Below, one piece after another: positions 56,961 to 64,000 of a stretch of 64,000 nt of DNA. How positions within the stretch are numbered: position 1 is the first letter of the stretch; the number at the start of each line of letters is the position of its first letter. Both the position numbers and the translations under genes were made by a program. The notes under the pieces were generated by a model that was not told where the DNA came from, ran no database searches, and worked only from the letters and a program-made list of their open reading frames with translations. The stretch spans positions 1,364,001-1,428,000 of the forward strand of contig BLAL01000194.1 of assembly GCA_015698045.1 (NCBI GenBank), read 5' to 3'. This stretch comes from Rhizophagus clarus (Eukaryota > Glomeromycota > Glomeromycetes > Glomerales > Glomeraceae).

Positions 56961-58070
56961 TCTAAAACGCAAAAAATTTATCCTAATTGCATGAAAAAAA
57001 AAATGAGATATATTTTGCATGGCATTTTATTGTCATTTATTGAAAATATCGGTAAACGGAATATATAACGAACCTTAATTAGATTTTTTTGTGTTTCATT
57101 AATTTTTTTAATCAAGTTAACCTGTTCCAAATTTGGTTTAAGATAAATTTTATGATTGGAAAGAATTTTTTGGTTCGATAATTAGGTTTGTTTCGGTTTT
57201 TAAAACAAGTTTCAGATGGAACAAAGTCATCTTTTTTTTTCTTTCTTCCCTTTTAAGTAATGAAAGCACAATAACGAATAAAAGCGAGAAGTAAATCTTT
57301 TCGTAATAATGATTTTTTTTACAAAAAATCTAATAATATTTTTTTTTTTTTAGTGCTTTTAATTTGCGTAAATAAAATTAAAAATGGAATCTTGATTATT
57401 TTTATCTTTTTAACATTGAATCTAAATTATTTTTTTTTAAAATTATATATATAAAATTTCTGAATTCTGATAAATGAATATTTAATAACACGTTTCACAC
57501 GAAAAAAAAAACCAATTAAATACCGAATTCAATTAGGTCATTCTATTTAATCACGAAAATGATCTTTTCTAAAATTAGTAAATACATAGAAATTATAATC
57601 AAACTTCTCTAAAATATATAAAATATTTATATTAATCTCGTGTTTTACACTGTGATTGTTTGTTTATTGTATGTACAAATATATTTCATTGTGATGCATT
57701 TTTCATGGAAGCATTGATATAATCGAGACTTCTTTTTCTATTTCTATGTAATGTAAAGCGATTTGCAATAGCGTATACCTCGATTATAAACCTAATTTAT
57801 TTGTGTTCAGAAATAAATGCTCATTAAATCATTCTTTGTAAAATCCATTCTTCTTTAACTGAATATAGTATGTATTACATGATGTGATTGATTAAACATA
57901 TCACTTTATTCAGTTGAATAATGATATCGAGATTTAAAACTTGATTTTCATTCAATCAACTGATCGTTCAATGGGTGAATGAATAGGTAAATATAATGAT
58001 CTTCTGAATACATATATATATATATGTTAGGAATTATCGAATTTTCTAAAGTTCTAAATCACGTGAATTA
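56961..58070. repeat. Orphan kinase upstream blocks without a gene
   Basis: Block B at 57505-57600 (TTAAATACCGAATTCAATTAG .. TTAATCACGAAAATGAT .. ACATAGAAA) matches 45850-45935 and 62585-62665. A further match follows: GATATAATCGAGACTTC with AAGCGATTTGCAATAGCGTATA (57712-57772; compare 45990-46080). 57880-58070 matches 46175-46375 in reverse orientation. A weak block A (TTATCCTAATTGCATG) is at 56975. No kinase coding exon lies below it. The 71-codon frame at 58024-58239 falls inside and just beyond this block and is not convincing. Confidence 0.55.
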
Positions 58071-58783
58071 TTTTACCAAAAATTGTTTCAGGATGCCGAT
58101 CTTACAACTTGCATTAAATTATTATTTAAGTCCGGTTGAAAAAATTTGGTTGAATACAATTCTCCGAAGCGTTCCTTCCTTCGTACACGTGACAATTAGG
58201 ACATTATATCATGTATTTTTAATGCATCGTTTAGGGTAAGGTAGGAAGGCGATTTAAGAAAAAAGCTGTTAAGACATCTACCGGAAATTCGACTATAATA
58301 ATTTTATCTATTCTGCGATTACGCATTTATCATTAGCTGCTTTAGACTTTAAATTAAAACATTTCTTATTAATCGAGTTTAATGAAACACGTGAATATTA
58401 AATCAAGCGTTATACTCTAAAAACTTGTCAAAATTACAATTAAGAGAGGTAATTAATTTCTATGATTCTTCATGTTGAACTTTATTTATTTATTTACTTA
58501 CTTATTTATTCACATATTACATTTCTAATTAATTAATTATACTAGAAATAAGAAATACAACGCTAGCAATACACTAAAATAAAGCCTTTAGAACAATAAA
58601 GCTGTGGAGCCCAATTCTTACCTTCCATCGGTCCCCATCACTAGTTTGATTTTTAAAATGTTCGTTCTTACATGAAAGTGTTGTCTACTTATACTAATCA
58701 AAAAAAAAGTATTTGTTTAAAAATTTATTCCTACAATTTTTTTCTCTTTTTTAATAAAATTTGAGAGATGGCAAAAATAACGT
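58071..58783. other. Intergenic, nothing recognised
   Basis: AT-rich; no supported feature before the kinase tail remnant. Confidence 0.35.
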
Positions 58784-58938
58784 TCAGAATATTGAAATTA
58801 AATCATCCCGATTGAGATCTATTAAAAATTGTTTGTTATAAGCTTTATAATTTTTTAAAAAAAAACTAAAAAAAACTATAAAGCACTCACCTAATTCATT
58901 TAATTCACGATTCAACCATTCAGAAGCACTTTTGGAAA
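58784..58938 (-). pseudogene. Kinase-family 3' terminal exons only (copy 6)
   Basis: The last two mini-exons of the family survive with intact splice borders: 58891-58938 (48 bp, ending NRELNEL) and 58784-58818 (35 bp, LNRDDLISIF and stop). Their lengths equal those of copy A. The preceding exons, including the kinase domain, are absent. Confidence 0.75.
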
Positions 58939-61146
58939 CTATATATGACAGTTGCATATTTCGTTTAAACTATGAAAACACGTGATATTTTCGAATATTG
59001 TTAATGATTAACAATATCAGTAACTGGCGTATGATTAAGTCATATAAATCATAAAAAAGAGTCCATATGAATCATAAATTACGTATTATACAGAGTCTGA
59101 GTCATAATTTGTATTGTATTTATGTTTTTTCATACAATATATAAATCCCCATTTTATAATTTCAATTTTGAAAACTTTTCAAAATTTCAAAGCATCTTTC
59201 TTTTATATGTTATAATCCTATTTTTTTTTTCATATTAATTTCTCTTTCTATAAATTTTTTTTCTTTGTATCTCATATGTTTTTATAAAATTCCTTTTTTA
59301 TTCTTTCATACACTTTATCTTCTATTTTGATCTTAATGAATTAATTTGCATAACTATTTTATCTTTTTATTATATCTATTATAAAAAAAAAAATCCTTAC
59401 CCTTTTATATCCCAATAGTTTGGTAGTTAATCTTTAAACGACAGTTCGTCCCATGCGGTTTTAACCAATGCGGTTCTGAACTACTTATTTTTATCATTCC
59501 TTATCATTCCTTTGTACTATTCTTACCTTAATAACTTATCTGTAGTATGTGGGGATGTCACATACCTCTGCTAGCCGTGTAAGATCAGTCATTCCTGAAG
59601 TATTCGCATTTCTAAAGGAAATTGTTTTGAAAGAAAGAAATTTCTTCTATTACTAATTTTTTGAAAAAAAAAGATTCATTTTTTACAGATAAATACTAAT
59701 AATCTTCTAATATAATTTATTTTTTTTTTTTTGCTTATCCGAATAAATTATCATTATTTTTACCTTCAAATATGCCAATATGGTATTAATTACTTAAAAC
59801 CTTAATAAATTGATTGAAAAAATTTAGTACAAATTTCCAATTCGTAGTTATCCATGATGTAAAATGTAACAACCTTGTAGAAATTTTTGAAACAACCTAT
59901 TAATATGAACCGACCTTTCACAGATTTATTAAATCTTTCTTAGAATTATTTACTTAGGATAAATCATCTGACGAATTTATCAAAATTATATTATTATTTT
60001 AAAAAATTAATTGGTAATCAATTATTATTGAAAAGAAAAAAGAAAAAAAAAATTTTCATTTAAATTACAAATGACACTATGACTTTTGTGATACGATTGA
60101 TTATTAAATTGCTTAAATATTAGAAAATTCATTAAGGCGGTTCTTGAAATGTGTACATAAGTTTGCCTAATTAAACGAAAATGCAAATTACATGTCACGC
60201 GATCAAGCAATTTTATAATGATTTTTCTCTTTCTATATTTTCTTGTTCATCTTCTCATTCATTATTCGTATCAAAACAGGATATAAATTTGTCAAAAAAA
60301 AAAGGTTTTTATAATATACTGTTACTATAACTCTTTTTAATCATTTTTGTATTTTGTTGCAATTTATCTGTAGTAGTAAGACTGCAGAAAATCAGAATTA
60401 CGATTTAACATTATAATATAGCGTTTGGAAGTGGCAATTTGTTAAAGATAAGATATATGTGATACTGAGATCATGAAAGAATTGATCCGATTTACATAGA
60501 TAGATGCAAAAATCGATTGAATAATAATTGGAATAAGGTCGAATATAAAGAAATCAAAAGAACAGAAATTAATATAAGTTGTAATAATTAGCAATATTAT
60601 ATTATCCTAATTTATGAGACATATTTGGAATCAGTAGTTTTCATGAAGTTCATTATCTCATAAGAATTAAGTAACTTGAGATACGTTCTGCTTTGAATAG
60701 TTCTATTGTTCAATTGCAGCAGATTTTAACGAGATGTAGCAATTAAATAACATAATACTTCTTGGAATAAATAAATTCACATTTAACGAGGTGGTATCAT
60801 TTAATTAATAATTAATAAATTCTTACTAAATAGACAAATAATTTAATTCATTACTAAAACAATCCTCCTCTTTATTATTAAACACTCTAACAATCGTCCA
60901 ATAATATACTACATAATTTCATTACTCGAAAAAAAAAATCTAAAAAAAGTGTTATCCCGAATAAAAAAATTTGTCAAAATTAAACATAATAATTAATTAC
61001 AGAATAATTAACCACACTAGTAAAATTTCCAAATGTCATTTGCGTAGATTTCGAAATTTTTTAAAAGGTTATATATATAGTTGCAATCATGTCATATTTT
61101 AATTTGCGTAGCCGACTCCTTTTTAATAAAAAAAAAATTACAGTAT
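58939..61146. other. Intergenic, nothing recognised
   Basis: About 2.2 kb of AT-rich sequence. A small imperfect palindrome (AGTTCGTCCCATGCGGTT .. AATGCGGTTCTGAACT) is at 59438-59480. No gene. Confidence 0.4.
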
Positions 61147-61257
61147 GGAATTCCAGCGGTTAATACTAATTAGCAGCATAGCGCCTTGAATTCCGGCGGT
61201 TTTCTACTAATTAGAAGCGTAACTCCCTGGAATTCCGGCGACTTTCTACTAATTGTG
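61147..61257. repeat. Tandem repeat, three units of about 41 bp
   Basis: GGAATTCCAGCGGTTAATAC, TGAATTCCGGCGGTTTTCTA and GGAATTCCGGCGACTTTCTA each lead into CTAATTAG..AGCRTA at 61147, 61187 and 61229. The third unit is truncated. GC-richer than its flanks. Confidence 0.75.
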
Positions 61258-61764
61258 TTCGAAACCGATGCAATTGTAATACGAAATATTTTAATCTAAT
61301 AATTAATAATGTTATGCCGATAATATAACAATACATTCATCCATTACCTTAAACGACATTAAGTTAAAATAATTTCGATCAGTTATACCGTTACGATAAG
61401 TAATTGCAGTTTCAGTTTGACAGTATCGGTTATACGACTTACCGATTTGATTCACCAATCGATTGATAATCTTTTTTTATTAAAAAATTAATTTTTTTTA
61501 AAAAAGAATATCAGATTTCATAAGCCGAATTTAAAAAAAAAATTAAATAAAACGGGTTTTAATTAAACTGAAAATATTTTATTTATTTATTTTTTAAAAA
61601 CATTTATATATTTAGAAAAATTCATTTGGGCAACTCCTAAACTTGATTTCGACTTACCTGTAAAAAAAGTCGATTCGTGTTTTGTATTCCATCTTTTCTC
61701 CGTAAAAGGCTCGTACACGTGATCAATTATTAGTCGGCATTTACCCAGTAACGCCACAAAAAAT
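61258..61764. other. Intergenic, nothing recognised
   Basis: No supported gene. A 68-codon minus-strand frame (61587-61793) runs into the dispersed repeat and is discounted. Confidence 0.35.
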
Positions 61765-61925
61765 TTCCACCCCACGTGATTTTTGGCCGGCATTATAAGA
61801 TTTGACCAGAATTAAGAAATTAACCATGTGACGAATATCGTGTAACAAATAGGATTATACACTCGAAAAAAATTTAAGGTCCCTGGGGTACTTATGAAAA
61901 ATGAGAAAGTGGAGGGGTGTGACAC
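61765..61925 (+). repeat. Dispersed repeat, copy 2
   Basis: Partner of 4590-4705, in the opposite orientation: TTTTTGGCCGGCATTA, GTGTAACAAATAGGATT, CGAAAAAAATTTAAGGTCC and GTGGAGGGGTGTGACA. Copy 2 is longer and includes GTCACGTGGGAGTAG to about 61960. No coding content. Confidence 0.5.
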
Positions 61926-62304
61926 CGGTGACAAAACTTTAAGGGGTCACGTGGGAGTAGAAAAATTTTGTAGTGATACTGAGGAAGATTTAGTCGGCAT
62001 GGAATTACACCCGGTAGACGTATCGTTAAGGTAAAATAGATTTAATAAATACCTAGTTTAATTCTATTCATATATTATGTTATTTATTTCATTTGTGAGT
62101 AACCATGAGTACATTCTAATCACAAAAAATTAAGTGCTCGATTTTACCATAATGTTTCGTAATACTTACGAGCACATAATGCTAAATACTTACAAGCACG
62201 TAATACTAGATTCAAAGCAGCGAAGCCGCTTCGGACCTTCTAACGGTCTCATCACTAGTGATTATTACATTATGAGTGAACTTGAGTCATGATGTATATA
62301 ATAT

Positions 62305-62665
62305 CATATCTGACTCAGTAGTTGAGTCAGTATAAAAAATCGTTACGTGTAACTATTATTAAAAATAGTTTTCATCTACCCATTTTAGTTCTATTGTGCT
62401 ATACACCAGTTTCTCTTTCTCATTAGAATCTTCTTTGATAAAATTTTTACCTCATTATTGCCGTTATGCCGCTATGAGATCATTTTGTAGACTGATCACA
62501 ACGAACACCGCGAATACAACTTTTTAAACTTGAGGAGTAACTAGTCACATTTTAAATTTGGGATTGTTCGGTCACGGCAACGATATAGAAATTTAAACTG
62601 AATTAGACCAATTATTTAAACAGAACAATTATCTTTTCTAAAATTAAAAATACATAGAAACTAAT
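62305..62665 (-). pseudogene. Kinase-family exon 2 start and upstream block B (copy 6 or 7 remnant)
   Basis: 62310-62362 on the minus strand reads like the beginning of exon 2 (acceptor TAATAG, then a Ser/Thr-rich run with TDSTTES: GACTCAACTACTGAGTCAGA). Exon 1 is missing. Block B of the family's upstream DNA follows at 62585-62665, in the expected orientation and order. With the tail at 58784-58938 this could be the two ends of one gene whose body was replaced by 3.4 kb of other DNA. Confidence 0.55.
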
Positions 62666-64000
62666 GATACTTTCATAAAATATACGCTATGAAAAAAGTT
62701 TATTCTTCGTATATACGTTCTAGTCGATTATAAATTATAACCTTGGACTTATCGACTTATTCATAATAAAAATGTATTAAATGTATTGCATATAAATAAA
62801 TTTTGTGATTGGTATAATAAATTTGGCGTTATTACACACCATGTGTAGAATTATGCACAGTAAACTCGGTACAGTATCATATTATGCTTTTTTTCCTTCA
62901 TATAAAAAATGAGATATTTTTCTACCTGCAAAGAAATTGTAACATGGAGATAGACTTTTCCTTTTTCCATTTTTTTTCCAGAGTATCTATTTTATCACAA
63001 CCTGTGCAGTACCTCATAAAGGAAATAGAGAACAACACTAAGAGCAAATCACAACGCAAGAGAGAAAATTATCTTTTCTTTTCTTTAACATTTTTTTTTT
63101 ATTTTTTTTTTTATTTCTTTAACTGGTGTGTGGCAGCTAATTAAAATAAAAATTTGACCAGAATTATTTCAATTATTCCTAAATTTCATATACCCTCTAG
63201 TCAAGGTCTTATTGAACTATTTACTTTTTCCATAATACGAATAGCACGTATTTTTTTCGTGTTATATTTGTTATCGTGTTATCATGCTATATAGCAGATG
63301 ATTTACACGAGACAGGCTTTCATTTTCATATTACGCATCGTCGCATCTATGTAGAACTTCTTTAAGGTTAATGCCGGATTAATATATATCTCTATTGTTT
63401 CCCAAGATTTGAATGCCCCTTCTTCTGACGGTAATTTGTAAGTGGGATTTTTTATTGTTCTTCAACAAAATCGTACCTGTAGTACGGTGGTGGTGCACTA
63501 CAAAAATATAACGACTTTAAATTCAGGTCAGTTATTACTTCTCCATAAGGCTACACTTTTATCATTAATAAGTATAACCGTGCACCCTAATCATTTCAAA
63601 CTTAATAGATAATGTTTCAATCATGTCTCGCGTAGTGAATAAATGATAATATGAGATAAAATAACAAATTTTCATACTGTTAAAAAAATCGTAATAATAA
63701 TTTATTATATCATAATATTATATTATACAAAAACTTTTTTACAGACTACATATTACATGATAGATCATCGGACGATGCAGGGGCGGATCACAATATTTAT
63801 ATGGCTATTCAAATTACATTGCTCTTTTACCAATTTCTTTTTCCTCTTCTACAACTATTGAAGAAAACTTTTTTGTCTTCATTCAACTATTAATCATTTT
63901 TCTAGATAAATTAGCCACAGGCACAGTAAATATCTTAAATGTTCAACAATACAATATTATCGCGCCTGCGGCTTACTAACTATAATAATCGATCAAAATT
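62666..64000. other. Intergenic, nothing recognised
   Basis: AT-rich to the window end. An 86-codon plus frame at 62884 is dominated by Phe/Lys from homopolymers and is discounted. Confidence 0.4.

Noticed and set aside
58024..58239. 71-codon plus frame
   Set aside because: Starts in a TA microsatellite and overlaps the orphan kinase upstream block; no motif recognised.
62884..63144. 86-codon plus frame rich in Phe and Tyr
   Set aside because: Composition driven by T runs; no homologue-like motif.

Overview
The window is nuclear DNA from a fungus, most likely an arbuscular mycorrhizal fungus (Glomeromycotina, Rhizophagus-like). Organism reading is inference from three things: extreme AT richness with long poly(A)/poly(T) tracts; genes split by GT..AG introns of about 50-120 bp; and family content typical of such genomes (many near-identical tyrosine-kinase-like genes, BTB/BACK and TLDc pieces, F-box/LRR, Fic, many decayed transposons). 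No prokaryotic operons, CRISPR arrays, rRNA or tRNA genes were found.

Layout. 1-4.5 kb: an unidentified decayed reading frame, a frameshifted kinase pseudogene and a BTB-BACK relic. 4.5-15 kb: mostly repeats and relics, including a TLDc fragment, two terminal-inverted-repeat elements, one unrecognised gene at 11.3-12.3 kb and a DIRS-like RNase H remnant. 15.9-17.8 kb: intact kinase gene A. 18-21 kb: minisatellite, decayed Polinton/Maverick-type DNA polymerase B remnant, and a kinase copy with its catalytic domain deleted. 24.6-26.2 kb: intact F-box gene. 28.2-32.7 kb: a six-exon gene for a 1359-residue SH3/polyQ/Ras-association protein, the clearest housekeeping-like polarity/signalling gene here. 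34.5-40 kb: small genes, a Fic gene and an intact hAT-type MITE. 40.6-48.8 kb: kinase pseudogene, intact kinase gene B, and a divergent kinase pseudogene. 49.1-55.3 kb: a mucin-like single-pass membrane protein and an eight-exon, 1182-residue polytopic membrane protein. 55.3-64 kb: gene-poor, with scattered exons and upstream blocks left by at least two further kinase copies.

The unifying theme is local birth and death of one kinase family. Two copies are open from ATG to stop under consistent six-exon models. At least five other loci are frameshifted, deleted or reduced to exons or promoter blocks. The duplicated unit includes several hundred bases upstream of the ATG, and one pair sits head to head as an inverted duplication. 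The family couples a four-cysteine N-terminal module to a kinase domain with a conserved tail spread over three tiny phase-1 exons.

Gene models for kinase A, kinase B, the SH3/RA protein and the polytopic membrane protein were built by hand from splice signals and frame continuity; totals divide by three in each case. Family names rest on recognised motifs, not on database searches.
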